Of a stretch of DNA of 64,000 nucleotides, positions 8,758 through 17,692 are shown piece after piece. The position numbers and the translations under genes are program-made. The notes under the pieces are model-generated. The model had not been told where the DNA came from, did not search any database, and worked only from the letters and a program-made list of their open reading frames with translations. The DNA is from Candidatus Muiribacterium halophilum (GTDB lineage Bacteria; Muiribacteriota; Muiribacteriia; Muiribacteriales; Muiribacteriaceae): the NCBI GenBank assembly GCA_023228995.1, contig JALOAD010000003.1, positions 1 through 64,000 of the forward strand. The letters run 5' to 3'. Numbering within the stretch: the first letter of the stretch is position 1; the number at the start of each line of letters is the position of its first letter.

Positions 8758-8786
8758 ATGTTACAAAATCAAATTCTATAAATCAA
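8758..8786 (-). promoter_or_regulatory. Promoter for the SecB/HEPN cassette (predicted leaderless)
   Basis: -35 TTGATT, 17-bp spacer, -10 TAACAT, then six bases and ATG at 8751. The predicted +1 is the A of the start codon, and no SD is present. The rest of 8787-9111 holds no gene, only low-complexity sequence and the diverged MITE copy. Confidence 0.5.
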
Positions 8787-8900
8787 CTTTTAAAGAATAA
8801 AAACACCAAACACTCTAACCTTAAACCCTCTAACAGCTTTATCTGATTTAATAAGAATACAGAGTATTCGCTTACTAACAATTTTATTTTTTAATTCAAG

Positions 8901-9010
8901 AGACTATTGAAAAACTCATTTAAGAAGAAAAGAATGAAACAAGAAAATAAAAATCATGAGCACAGACCCTATTCTGCATCAATGTTTGTTCTTTTTAGTT
9001 TTTGACCACT
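8901..9010. mobile_element. Diverged copy of the MITE-like element
   Basis: It starts AGACTATTGAAAAACT and shares CACAGACCCTATT, TCAATGTTTGTTC and TTTTAGTTTTTGACC with 6991-7141, but lacks about 40 central bases and has decayed ends. The two copies lie in direct orientation on either side of the SecB/HEPN cassette. Confidence 0.55.
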
Positions 9011-9111
9011 GTTTTTTTCCTTAATTCACCATTGAAAATTCAACATTCGCCATCACAAAAATGTTCATCGAACATTTTGTACATAGTCGCTCACTGCTTT
9101 ATCCTCCCCTC

Positions 9112-9139
9112 TTGATATTTTAAAATAAAGCTGTATAAT
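9112..9139 (+). promoter_or_regulatory. Promoter of the ornithine degradation operon
   Basis: TTGATA, 16-bp spacer, TATAAT. The predicted start near 9146 gives a leader of about 70 bases to ord. A second weaker candidate (TTGAAC at 9144) lies in the leader. Confidence 0.5.
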
Positions 9140-9214
9140 ACATTTGAACACATTAATGTATATATTTTTATACATAAAGTGCAGATGAAAAACTTTAAAA
9201 TCGGGAGAGTTTAT

Positions 9215-10231
9215 ATGAAAAAAGTGAAAGTGCTTCAATGGGGATTTGGTGCTATGGGTAGTGGAATGGCAAAACTTATGCTTTCTAAAGAATCAGTAGA
9301 ACTTCTAGGTGCTGTTGATACAAGAAGTGAATATATTGATAAAGACCCAGGTGAAATTCTTGGAACTTGTAAAACAAATACTAAAATTTACGCTTCATTT
9401 GAAGATGCTAAAAAAAACATTAAAACAAAACCTGATGTTGTAATTTTAGCAACAGATTCTTTCACTAAAAATGTAGTTGATAATATTAAAAAAATATGCA
9501 ATGAAAAAATCAATGTAATAACAATAGCTGAAGAAATGTCATTTCCATGGGCTGCTGAACCTAAATTAGCAGATGAAATCAATAAATGTGCTTTAGAAAA
9601 CAATGTTTCAGTTCTTGGAACTGGTATTAATCCAGGATTCGTACTTGATGCTCTTGTAATAATGATGACTGGTGTATGTCATGATATAGAATATATTGAA
9701 GCTTCAAGAATAAATGATTTATCTCCATTTGGTCCAACAGTAATGAAAACTCAGGGTGTTGGAACTACTCCTGAAGAATTCAAAAAAGGTATTAAAACTG
9801 GTGATATAGTTGGACATGTTGGTTTTCCTGAATCAATCGGAATGATTGCAAAATCTCTTGGTATTGAACTTGATGAAATCAAAGAAGAAAGAGAACCAAT
9901 AATAAGTAATGTTTATAGAGAAACAAAATTTGTTAAAGTTGATAAAGGTATGGTTGCTGGTTGCAGACATATTGGATATGGTATAAAAGATGGTAAAACT
10001 ATTATTAAAATGATACATCCTCAGCAGGTTCTTCCACATCTTGAAAAAATAGATACAGGTGATTATATAAATATTAAAGGTAATCCTCCTGTTAATCTTG
10101 CAATAAAGCCTGAAATACCTGGTGGAATTGGAACTATGGCTATGGCTGTGAATATGCTTCATCTTGTAAAAGAAGCTAATCCTGGTCTTAAAACTATGGC
10201 AGATCTTCCAATACCAAGAATGATTAATTAA
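9215..10231 (+). CDS. ord: 2,4-diaminopentanoate dehydrogenase
   Basis: A 338-residue NAD(P)-dependent enzyme that oxidatively deaminates (2R,4S)-2,4-diaminopentanoate to 2-amino-4-oxopentanoate in anaerobic ornithine degradation. The N-terminal Rossmann motif [13 protein letters not shown] and the dihydrodipicolinate-reductase-like core ([25 protein letters not shown]) are visible. The start chosen is the ATG at 9215 with GGGAG upstream. An in-frame start at 9179 would add 12 residues and lacks an SD. It is first in the operon ord-ortA-ortB-oraS-oraE. Confidence 0.95.
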   Translation: MKKVKVLQWGFGAMGSGMAKLMLSKESVELLGAVDTRSEYIDKDPGEILGTCKTNTKIYASFEDAKKNIKTKPDVVILATDSFTKNVVDNIKKICNEKINVITIAEEMSFPWAAEPKLADEINKCALENNVSVLGTGINPGFVLDALVIMMTGVCHDIEYIEASRINDLSPFGPTVMKTQGVGTTPEEFKKGIKTGDIVGHVGFPESIGMIAKSLGIELDEIKEEREPIISNVYRETKFVKVDKGMVAGCRHIGYGIKDGKTIIKMIHPQQVLPHLEKIDTGDYINIKGNPPVNLAIKPEIPGGIGTMAMAVNMLHLVKEANPGLKTMADLPIPRMIN

Positions 10232-10247
10232 ATAACTTAAATTATCA

Positions 10248-10276
10248 GGGCGGAACTTAATCCGCCTTGTTTTTTT
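10248..10276 (+). terminator. Intrinsic terminator/attenuator between ord and ortA
   Basis: GGCGGA, loop ACTTAA, TCCGCC, then TTGTTTTTTT. It lies inside the operon, only 17 bases after ord and before the ortA SD (GGAGG). It is therefore likely to lower downstream expression relative to ord, or to be regulated. Confidence 0.75.
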
Positions 10277-10289
10277 ACTGGAGGTTATT

Positions 10290-10577
10290 ATGTGGGTTCA
10301 AATTGAAAAAGTAATACTTAAATCAGAAGAAAGACAAGCTAAAATTCCTCAAGATACAAAAAAACACAATTATATTATGAGGCTTAATGGTTTTTTAAAT
10401 GAAGAAAATCCTAAAATAGGAAGTAATGTTACAATAAAAACTCTTGCAGGCAGAAAAGTTGAGGGGAAACTTATCAAAATCAATCCAGAATACTCGCATA
10501 ATTTTGGAAAACCTGTTGAAGAACTTATGCATATTGGACAAACTCACAGAAATATTCTGGAGGAAATAAATGGATAA
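10290..10577 (+). CDS. ortA: 2-amino-4-oxopentanoate thiolase, alpha subunit
   Basis: A 95-residue small subunit with OrtB. The complex cleaves 2-amino-4-oxopentanoate with CoA to acetyl-CoA and alanine. WVQIEKVILKSEERQAKIP and the C-terminal HNFGKPVEELMHIG are characteristic of the family, and the length is typical. GGAGG precedes the ATG. The end overlaps ortB by 8 bp. Confidence 0.93.
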   Translation: MWVQIEKVILKSEERQAKIPQDTKKHNYIMRLNGFLNEENPKIGSNVTIKTLAGRKVEGKLIKINPEYSHNFGKPVEELMHIGQTHRNILEEING

Positions 10578-11976
10578 AACTTATACAGGCGTTATGAATA
10601 GAAAAAATGAAATTATGAAAAAATCTATGGGAATGGATTATTCTTCGTATGAAATAAATGATTTTGCATTTGATTATGAAAAAATGATGAACGATACTGA
10701 ACTTTCTTTTGAAAAAATCAAAGAAATTCAGCTTTCAAACAAAGTTGGCAATACTCCTCTTCTTGAATTAAAAAATATTACTAAACTTGTTAGAAACAAT
10801 TCAAAAAAAGGTTATGGAGCTAGAATATTTATAAAAGATGAAGCTTGTAATGCTTCAGGTTCTTTTAAAGCAAGAAGAGCTTCAATATCAGCTTATATTG
10901 CAAAACAAAGAGGTTATAAAGGTATGGCTGCTGCAACTAGTGGAAACTATGGCGCTGCTGTTGCAAGTCAAGCTGCTCAATATAATCTTAAATGTATAAT
11001 TTTACAGGAACTTTTTGATTCAAATTATATATGTCAACCTGAAATTGAAGAAAAACTCAGAAAATGCGAAAGTTATGGTGCTGAAGTTGTTCAACTTTCA
11101 GTCGGACCTGAATTATTCTATTGTCTTCTTGATATACTTGAAGATACAGGTTTTTTTAATGCTTCTTTATACACTCCTTTTGGGATTGCTGGAGTTGAAA
11201 CTTTAGGTCATGAACTTGCCGAGCAATGTATGAAAATGACTGGTAAATTTCCTGAACATGTCATGATTACACATGCTGGTGGAGGCAATCTTACTGGTAC
11301 TGCTAGAGGACTTTTAAGAGCTGGAGCTGATAAAACTCAAATAATTGGAGCAAGTGTTGATCTTTCAGGTCTTCACATGGCATCAGACAATGATTTTAAC
11401 AAAAAATCCTTTACAACAGGTCATACTGGATTTGGAATTCCATTTGCAACTAATCCTGATAGAGTTGATGTACCAAGAAATGCTGCTCGTTCTTTAAGAT
11501 ATATGGATAAATATCTTCTTATTAGACAAGGTGAAGTTTTCTTTACAACCGAGCTTCTTGCTCAACTTGAAGGTCTTGAAAGAGGTCCTGCTGGAAATAC
11601 TTCTCTTGCATGTGCAATTGCTTATGCTAAAGAACTTCCAGAAGATCATATAATAATTGTTCAGGAAACTGAATACACAGGAGCTGGCAAACATCCTCAA
11701 TCTCAGCTTTCTTTTGCAAAAAATCAGGGTGTAAAAGTATTAAATGGTTCTCCAAAAGATAGTATAAATGGAAAAAGTGTTATTATACCTAGTAATATTT
11801 CAGAAATTTCCTATATTGAAAAACCTTTAGATGAACTTAAAAAATCTTATATTAAAAATGTTAAATCAAATTTTAAAAATCTCGATATAACAATTCCTGA
11901 AAATAAAAAATTTCTTATGGATGAACTTAATATTAAAGATTTTGAAAAATTAAAAAATATGTTTATGGAGGCATAA
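10570..11976 (+). CDS. ortB: 2-amino-4-oxopentanoate thiolase, beta (PLP) subunit
   Basis: A 468-residue fold-type-II PLP enzyme related to threonine synthase. The Schiff-base lysine is K100 in NASGSFKARRAS. The phosphate/substrate loop is AATSGNYGAAVA. THAGGGNLTGTARGL is the glycine-rich PLP phosphate motif. It is the catalytic partner of OrtA. The start overlaps ortA, with an SD inside the ortA end (GGAGG). The next gene begins at the base after its stop. Confidence 0.95.
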   Translation: MDKTYTGVMNRKNEIMKKSMGMDYSSYEINDFAFDYEKMMNDTELSFEKIKEIQLSNKVGNTPLLELKNITKLVRNNSKKGYGARIFIKDEACNASGSFKARRASISAYIAKQRGYKGMAAATSGNYGAAVASQAAQYNLKCIILQELFDSNYICQPEIEEKLRKCESYGAEVVQLSVGPELFYCLLDILEDTGFFNASLYTPFGIAGVETLGHELAEQCMKMTGKFPEHVMITHAGGGNLTGTARGLLRAGADKTQIIGASVDLSGLHMASDNDFNKKSFTTGHTGFGIPFATNPDRVDVPRNAARSLRYMDKYLLIRQGEVFFTTELLAQLEGLERGPAGNTSLACAIAYAKELPEDHIIIVQETEYTGAGKHPQSQLSFAKNQGVKVLNGSPKDSINGKSVIIPSNISEISYIEKPLDELKKSYIKNVKSNFKNLDITIPENKKFLMDELNIKDFEKLKNMFMEA

Positions 11977-12315
11977 ATGAGTGAATTTGAAAAAAGAAGA
12001 CAACATTTAAAAAACATGAGTGAAGAAGATTTAAAAAAGTATTTTTGGGAACTTTGTGATAAAGCAACTCAGCCTCTAGTTGATTTTGCTGCAAAACATA
12101 CTTCTCCATCAATCGAAAGATCTGTTCTATTAAGAATGGGTTTTAATTCTCTTGAAGCAAAAGAAATTGTTATAAAAATAAATGAAGCTGGTCTTCTTGG
12201 TAAAGGAGCTGGAAATGTTATTTACAAATTATCTGAAAAGATGAATATATCATGTTATAAAGCCGGCAAATGGATTATCACTGAAGAAAACCCAGATCTT
12301 AAAGGAATTTTTTAA
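11977..12315 (+). CDS. oraS: D-ornithine 4,5-aminomutase, S subunit
   Basis: A 112-residue small subunit of the B12/PLP-dependent aminomutase that moves the 5-amino group of D-ornithine to C4. RRQHLKNMSEEDLKKYFWEL at the start and HTSPSIERSVLLRMGF are typical. Length matches the family. The ATG follows the ortB stop directly, with GGAGG inside the ortB end. Confidence 0.95.
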   Translation: MSEFEKRRQHLKNMSEEDLKKYFWELCDKATQPLVDFAAKHTSPSIERSVLLRMGFNSLEAKEIVIKINEAGLLGKGAGNVIYKLSEKMNISCYKAGKWIITEENPDLKGIF

Positions 12316-12330
12316 AGGAGAGTTAATAAT

Positions 12331-14508
12331 ATGAGTCTTGAACCTAAAATAAAAATTGATTTAAAAGAAATTTTCAAAGATCTTGATAAATATACACCAA
12401 GAAGAAAAGGTTGGACATGGAGAAAACATGTAGATAATCTTAAAATGCATAAATTTACATTTAAAGATATGTCTGAACCATTAAAAAACTCTATACCTCT
12501 TCCAGCTGCTAAATATTTTGAAAATATTGATCCACAACCTGATTGTGTAATTACAACTGAAATTGCATCAGGAAGATTTGAAGATGATATAAGAAGAATG
12601 AGAATGGCTGCATGGCACGGAGCTGATCATATAATGGTTATAAGAACTATGGGTCAATCTCACATGGATGGACTTTTAGAAGGTACTCCTGAAGGTATTG
12701 GCGGAGTTCCAATTACTAGAAAACAACTTAGAGCTACAAGAAAAGCTCTTGATCTTATTGAAGATGAAGTAGGAAGACCTATAAATTTTCATTCTTATGT
12801 ATCTGGTGTAGCTGGTCCTGAAGTTGCGGTTTTATTTGCAGAAGAAGGAGTTAATGGTGCTCATCAGGATCCTCAGTATAATATTCTTTATAGAAATATA
12901 AATATGAAAAGAAGTATTGTTGACGCAGCTGTTGCTAAAAGAATTATGGCTTATGGCGAAATTTTTCAGATTGATGGAGCTCATAATGCAAATGCAACTG
13001 CAAGAGAAGCATGGGCTGTAATGCCTGAACTTATGGTTCAACATGCTATAAACTGCTCTTTCTCTGAAAAATGCGGCATTAAAAAAGAAAATATTGGATT
13101 ATCAACAGTTCCTCCAACTGCTCCACCAATTCCAAAAATGTATTATGACCTTCCTTATGCTGTAGCTTTAAGAGAATTCTTCTCAGATTATAAATTCAGA
13201 GCTCAGCAGAATACAAGATATATGGAAGCTGATACAGATGAAGCTACAATTACACATGTAATTGACACTCTTATTTCCAAAATGACTAGTGCTGATATTC
13301 AAAGTACAATAACTCCTGACGAAGGCAGAAATGTTCCTTGGCATTACAACAATATTAAAGGTCTTAATACTGCAAAACAAACTTTTGTTGCTTTAGACGG
13401 ACTTATGGAAATGATAGAGCTTAAAAAAGACGGTCCTTTAAGAGAAAAAATTCGTGAACTTAAAGAAAGAGCTGTTCTTTTTATGGAAGAAATTGCTCAA
13501 ATCGGATATTTTGAAGCTGTAAAAAAAGGTATGTTTGTTGATTCAGCTGAATATCCAGAAAGACATAATGATGGTATTGCAAGAGATCCTGAAGGTGGAG
13601 TTGGTGTTAATACAATTTGTGAAAGAGATATTGATTATATAGCTCCTGTTTCAGAACAATTCGGATATAATAATCCTGAATGGAAAACAATTTATGAAAA
13701 AATAGGTAGAGATACTTTTCATAATCGATCAAAAATACAGTTTATAGACGAATTAGATCAGGTTGATACTTCAGAAAACAGAATGCAGAAACTTTTGGAA
13801 GATAGAAAAAACAATGTTAGTTCACCAGAAGTTGAGTGGCATGGTGACGGAACAGTACTTGTTACTTTGTTTTTTCCTGAAGAACAGGCAGTTGCAGAAG
13901 CTTGTGCAATACAAATGGCTCTTAGTATGAATCTTAAAGACCCTGAAGTTGTTAATTCAGCTGTAATTCATCCATGCGAAGGAACTTATGTTGAAATAAA
14001 AGGAAAAACAGATATAAAAATAGATAAATCAAAACTTGTTCTTCCAGAAAAAGACAAAACACTTTCAGAAGATGAAATTAGAGCTTATGTTAAAGAAAAC
14101 GGTCTTAAAGTCGTTGCAGCAACGGTTGGAGAAGATGAACATTCAGTTGGATTAAGAGAAATACTTGATATAAAACATGGTGGAATTGAAAAATTCGGTG
14201 TTAAATATCTTTATCTTGGTACATCATGCCCAATTGAAAAACTTGTTGATTCTGCTATTGAATTTGGTGCTCAAGCAATTCTAATGAGTACAATAATATC
14301 TCATAATGATATACATTATAGAATGCAAAAAAGACTTCATGAAATATGTGTTGAAAAAGGTGTTAGAGATAAATTCTTATTAATTGGTGGTGGAACTCAG
14401 GTTAAAAATGATTTATCCAAAGAATCTGGTATAGATAGAGGTTTTGGAAGAGGTTCAAAAGGAATTAATGTTGCTTCATGGATTGTTCAAACTCTTAGAA
14501 GTAAATAA
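12331..14508 (+). CDS. oraE: D-ornithine 4,5-aminomutase, E subunit (B12 and PLP)
   Basis: A 725-residue large subunit. The N-terminal TIM barrel contains HGADHIMVIRTMGQSHMDG and NFHSYVSGVAGPEVA. The C-terminal cobalamin domain has D602-E-H604-S-V-G607, giving the lower-ligand histidine H604, followed by a Rossmann fold with LGTSCPIEKLV and LIGGGTQV. Length and order match characterised OraE. SD AAAGGAG precedes the ATG. The gene is followed by a strong terminator, so the first half of the ornithine genes ends here. Confidence 0.97.
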   Translation: MSLEPKIKIDLKEIFKDLDKYTPRRKGWTWRKHVDNLKMHKFTFKDMSEPLKNSIPLPAAKYFENIDPQPDCVITTEIASGRFEDDIRRMRMAAWHGADHIMVIRTMGQSHMDGLLEGTPEGIGGVPITRKQLRATRKALDLIEDEVGRPINFHSYVSGVAGPEVAVLFAEEGVNGAHQDPQYNILYRNINMKRSIVDAAVAKRIMAYGEIFQIDGAHNANATAREAWAVMPELMVQHAINCSFSEKCGIKKENIGLSTVPPTAPPIPKMYYDLPYAVALREFFSDYKFRAQQNTRYMEADTDEATITHVIDTLISKMTSADIQSTITPDEGRNVPWHYNNIKGLNTAKQTFVALDGLMEMIELKKDGPLREKIRELKERAVLFMEEIAQIGYFEAVKKGMFVDSAEYPERHNDGIARDPEGGVGVNTICERDIDYIAPVSEQFGYNNPEWKTIYEKIGRDTFHNRSKIQFIDELDQVDTSENRMQKLLEDRKNNVSSPEVEWHGDGTVLVTLFFPEEQAVAEACAIQMALSMNLKDPEVVNSAVIHPCEGTYVEIKGKTDIKIDKSKLVLPEKDKTLSEDEIRAYVKENGLKVVAATVGEDEHSVGLREILDIKHGGIEKFGVKYLYLGTSCPIEKLVDSAIEFGAQAILMSTIISHNDIHYRMQKRLHEICVEKGVRDKFLLIGGGTQVKNDLSKESGIDRGFGRGSKGINVASWIVQTLRSK

Positions 14509-14528
14509 ACTCGAATAAACAAAAAACA

Positions 14529-14558
14529 AAAAAAGCCCTTTTACAAGGGCTTTTTTTT
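14529..14558 (+). terminator. Intrinsic terminator after oraE
   Basis: AAGCCCTT, loop TTAC, AAGGGCTT, then a run of T. The A run on the other side makes it usable for the convergent gene ending at 14708 as well. Confidence 0.9.
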
Positions 14559-14589
14559 ATTAACACAAATTTATAACAATTCTATAAAT

Positions 14590-14702
14590 TTGCTAATTAG
14601 CACAACTAAAGTTGTAAGTAACGACTGTTACACAGTCTAATTAGATTATGCTTCTAAATAATCGCTAATTAGGCTACAAAGTAGCCGTTAATTATGCTTT
14701 TG
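14590..14702. repeat. Intergenic array of short hairpins with variable stems
   Basis: Three compact inverted repeats, ACAACTAAAGTTGT, GACTGTTACACAGTC and GGCTACAAAGTAGCC, are separated by GCTAATTAG/GTTAATTA words. The stem sequences differ but pairing is kept, as in the arrays at 4640-4880, 37055-37090 and 42980-43050. Confidence 0.55.
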
Positions 14703-14707
14703 TATCT

Positions 14708-15499
14708 CTATTTATTTTTAACAATTTCCAAATCTTCTCCAATTTCTCCAGCAAGATATTTTGCAAAATTAACTGACATTATTCTGTGATGATAACCTTC
14801 CTGATTATAATTATTATAAAGTTTTCTTGAAGCTTTTCCATTTGACATAGTACCATCATCAAAAGGAGATGAATCACCAACAGCTATAACTCTACCTTTA
14901 CCATGAATTGCTGCAACAATATAAGGATTACCACCTTTGCTTGATGAAAGATGTATAAGTCCTACAGCATTTTTAGAATCAGTTACAGAAAGTGTAGTTC
15001 CACCCCAAGTACCAACTGTTTTTACATTTTCCATAAGTGAACAATCTAATCTTTTACCCATAATAGGATGTATAGAATAAGTTTCTGCATCGAATTTAAA
15101 ACCAAAATTATCTACAAATTTATTGTAAATTTTAACAGCATCCCAACCATTACGATTTCTATCGGCACCTTTATGGTCAGCTATAAGAAATAATCCTCCA
15201 CCTTCTGAAACAAATTTTGTAATAGCTTTAATTTCAGTTTCGGAAAACGGATTGTTTGGTTCAGGAACAACAAAAATATCATACTTTTTTAAAACATCAT
15301 AAGTTACAGCATATTCAATAGCATTTACTTCAAATCCAGCACCTGTCAAATCATCTGCAAAATCTGAATAACCAGTTTCAATTGTCCAATGAGCTGAACC
15401 GGCTGTTTGTGCGTGTGCATTATCAAAAAGAACTCTTTTTTGTGCATACACATTAAAAACTAAAAATACTGCGACTAGAAATACTACCATTCTTTTCAT
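14708..15499 (-). CDS. Secreted DUF4350/GldG-like protein
   Basis: A 263-residue protein with a signal peptide (MKRMVVFLVAVFLVFNVYA-Q). The mature part starts KRVLFDNAHAQTAG. It resembles the beta-alpha glutamine-amidotransferase-like fold of DUF4350/GldG-type proteins: YDIFVVPEPNNPFS, FVSEGGGLFLIADHKGADR, GRVIAVGDSSPFDDG. The catalytic Cys of amidotransferases is absent, so binding rather than catalysis is likely. The start chosen at 15499 has GGGAG upstream; a longer frame reaching 15565 would bury the signal peptide. It is convergent with oraE and divergent from the GGDEF gene. Confidence 0.65.
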   Translation of the reverse strand: MKRMVVFLVAVFLVFNVYAQKRVLFDNAHAQTAGSAHWTIETGYSDFADDLTGAGFEVNAIEYAVTYDVLKKYDIFVVPEPNNPFSETEIKAITKFVSEGGGLFLIADHKGADRNRNGWDAVKIYNKFVDNFGFKFDAETYSIHPIMGKRLDCSLMENVKTVGTWGGTTLSVTDSKNAVGLIHLSSSKGGNPYIVAAIHGKGRVIAVGDSSPFDDGTMSNGKASRKLYNNYNQEGYHHRIMSVNFAKYLAGEIGEDLEIVKNK

Positions 15500-15592
15500 A
15501 TCATTCTCCCTGATATTTTTTTTAAAACCCGAAAGCTTAAATTTAATTATAGGATAAAATTTCAAATTTATCTATAAAAATATTTCTTTTGC

Positions 15593-15621
15593 TTGACTAT
15601 AATTTTTCTCAACTGTAATAT
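15593..15621 (+). promoter_or_regulatory. Promoter of the GGDEF-glmL-orr-mscS operon
   Basis: TTGACT, 17-bp spacer, TAATAT. The start is predicted near 15628, and a GAGG site precedes the ATG at 15644. The same TTGACT-N17-TAATAT arrangement precedes alaS at 31804-31832. Confidence 0.6.
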
Positions 15622-15643
15622 TTAGTCTGAGGTTTAAAAAATT

Positions 15644-16348
15644 ATGAAAAATAAATTATTTACAAAAAAATATATTAAGTTTTTTTTATTACATTTTATT
15701 TTAGTTTTAGCTGTTTTTTTTCCAATTGGAATTTTTATAAGATATTTTTCAATTAAAAACAATTTATTCATTCTAATTGTATCATTAATTTTATCTATAA
15801 TTATTACAACACTACTTATGAAAAATAAAAAAAATATTGAAAAACTAAATCACTTAAAAAAAATTGATAATTTAACAAAACTTTATAATAGAAGAACATT
15901 TTTAGAACTATTCAATAAACACTATATTGATACTAAAGAAACTAATAGAATTTTATCATTGTGTTTTGCAGATTTAAACAATACAAAATCTACAAATAAT
16001 AATTTAGGTAATAATATTGGAGATTTAATAATAAAATCTTTTTCAGAAATTTTAAAATCAGGTCTTCGTGAAAGTGATATAATATCAAGGTTTGGTGGTG
16101 ATAAATTTTTAATTTTATTTGTAAATTCTGATGTAACAATGGCAAAAAAAGGCTGGCAAAGAGTTCTTGAAAAACTTAATGAATTAAATAATGAAAATCT
16201 ATATCCTAATAAAATAACTGTAAGTGCAGGGTTTTCCGAATTCAATCCTAGAATACCTAAAACAATTGATATGCTTATAAATGAAGCTGAATTTAATATG
16301 TATAATAATAAAAATCATTATAAAAATACCAATGAGGTAATTTTTTAA
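15644..16348 (+). CDS. Membrane GGDEF-domain protein with a GGDKF active site
   Basis: A 234-residue protein. Two membrane helices (about 11-34 and 40-59) are followed by a GGDEF domain starting IDNLTKLYNRRTF near 74. The signature loop reads RFGGDKF at 149-155, so the fourth position Glu is Lys. R142-E-S-D145, five residues before it, preserves the RxxD inhibitory c-di-GMP site. Enzymatic activity is doubtful, and a c-di-GMP-binding sensor is possible. It is the first gene of the second ornithine transcript: its TAA is followed at once by the ATG of the GlmL-type gene. Confidence 0.75.
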   Translation: MKNKLFTKKYIKFFLLHFILVLAVFFPIGIFIRYFSIKNNLFILIVSLILSIIITTLLMKNKKNIEKLNHLKKIDNLTKLYNRRTFLELFNKHYIDTKETNRILSLCFADLNNTKSTNNNLGNNIGDLIIKSFSEILKSGLRESDIISRFGGDKFLILFVNSDVTMAKKGWQRVLEKLNELNNENLYPNKITVSAGFSEFNPRIPKTIDMLINEAEFNMYNNKNHYKNTNEVIF

Positions 16349-17692
16349 ATGAAAATCGACATAATTACAGTTGAAATCGGTAGCACAATAACTAAAGTTA
16401 ATGCTTTTAATAATATTTTTACAGATAATCCAATACATATTGCTCAAGCAACTGATTTAACTACTGTTGAACAAGGTGATGTAACTCTTGGAGCTTACAA
16501 AGCATTAGAAAACCTCAATAAAATAGCCGGTGAAAAACTTGAACCTAAAGAAATTCTTATTAATTCTTCAGCAGCAGGCGGTTTATCAATGGGAGTTTTT
16601 GGTCTTACCTATGATATGACAGCAAAAGCAGCCAGTGAAGCTTCTCTTGGTGCAGGAGCTATAATTAAATACATAGGTTGTGGCAAAATCCAACCTTATC
16701 AAATAGATGAATTATTAGAAACAAAACCTAATATAATTCTTTTTGCAGGCGGACTCGATTTTGGAGATACAGAAACAACATATCACAACGCTCTTATGTT
16801 ATGTCAAATTCCATGTGATATTCCTTTTATATATGCTGGTAACACTCAGCTTATAAAAGCAATTACAAAACTTTTTGAAAAACAAGGAAAAAATCTTCTC
16901 GTTACAAAAAACGTTTATCCTGGAGTAGATGAATTAGATACAGAACCTGCTAGAAAAATAATTCAGGAAACTTTTTCAAAACATATAATTCACGCTCAAG
17001 GCATGGAAAAATTATCCTTACTCACAAAAAAACCTATAATACCAACTCCTTATGCTGTTTTAAAAATAACTGAAAAAATATACGAAACTATGGGTGATGT
17101 TGTTGTGATTGATGTTGGAGGAGCTACAACTGATATTCATTCAGTTTGTGAAGATACACCTGAACATAGTGCTAAAAGAATTGAAGCAGAACCTTTGTCA
17201 AAAAGAACTGTTGAAGGAGATCTAGGAGTTTTTATAAATGCAGATAATTTAAACAAACTAGAAGATAAAACTATAAGATTTCACGGAGATCTTGGATTTT
17301 TAAAACCAATGCCTGATTCAGAAAGTTCTATAGCTCTTTCTAAAAACCTTGCTTATAAAGCTGTCAAACTCGGACTTTACCGACATGCAGGTAAATTAAA
17401 AACAGTGTTTACACCTTCTGGTAAAAAACAATTTGTTATTGGAAAGGATCTTTCAAATGTTAAATATATAATTGGAACAGGTGGAGCTCTAACAAGGCTT
17501 CCTGGATGTAAAACTCTTCTTGAACCAAAAAATCTTTTATTAAATGCAGAAAGTCTTATGCCAGGCAAAGATGCTGAAAGTTTCATTGATAATAAATACA
17601 TTTTTTCCTCATTAGGTACAATTGCATTTCATTATCCAGATATAAATATTAAAAAACTCGTTTTATCTAGTATAAATTCAAAGGAGCAATAA
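16349..17692 (+). CDS. GlmL/MutL-type protein, probable reactivator of ornithine aminomutase
   Basis: A 447-residue ASKHA-fold ATPase-like protein of the glutamate-mutase MutL family. Features: VEIGSTITKVNAF (phosphate 1), INSSAAGGLSMGVFGLT, LFAGGLDFGD, VVIDVGGATTDIHSV (phosphate 2) and IGTGGALTRLPG (adenosine). Members sit beside B12-dependent carbon-skeleton or amino mutases and are thought to repair or reload the enzyme. Here it lies between the oraE and orr genes, as in clostridial ornithine clusters, so its client is probably OraS/OraE. It is packed base-to-base with both neighbours. Confidence 0.88.
   Translation: MKIDIITVEIGSTITKVNAFNNIFTDNPIHIAQATDLTTVEQGDVTLGAYKALENLNKIAGEKLEPKEILINSSAAGGLSMGVFGLTYDMTAKAASEASLGAGAIIKYIGCGKIQPYQIDELLETKPNIILFAGGLDFGDTETTYHNALMLCQIPCDIPFIYAGNTQLIKAITKLFEKQGKNLLVTKNVYPGVDELDTEPARKIIQETFSKHIIHAQGMEKLSLLTKKPIIPTPYAVLKITEKIYETMGDVVVIDVGGATTDIHSVCEDTPEHSAKRIEAEPLSKRTVEGDLGVFINADNLNKLEDKTIRFHGDLGFLKPMPDSESSIALSKNLAYKAVKLGLYRHAGKLKTVFTPSGKKQFVIGKDLSNVKYIIGTGGALTRLPGCKTLLEPKNLLLNAESLMPGKDAESFIDNKYIFSSLGTIAFHYPDINIKKLVLSSINSKEQ

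Noticed and set aside
9140-9214. Cobalamin riboswitch in the leader of the B12-dependent ornithine operon
   Set aside because: The leader is only about 70 bases, AT-rich, and lacks any recognisable B12-box or pairing; none was found upstream of mcmA2 either.
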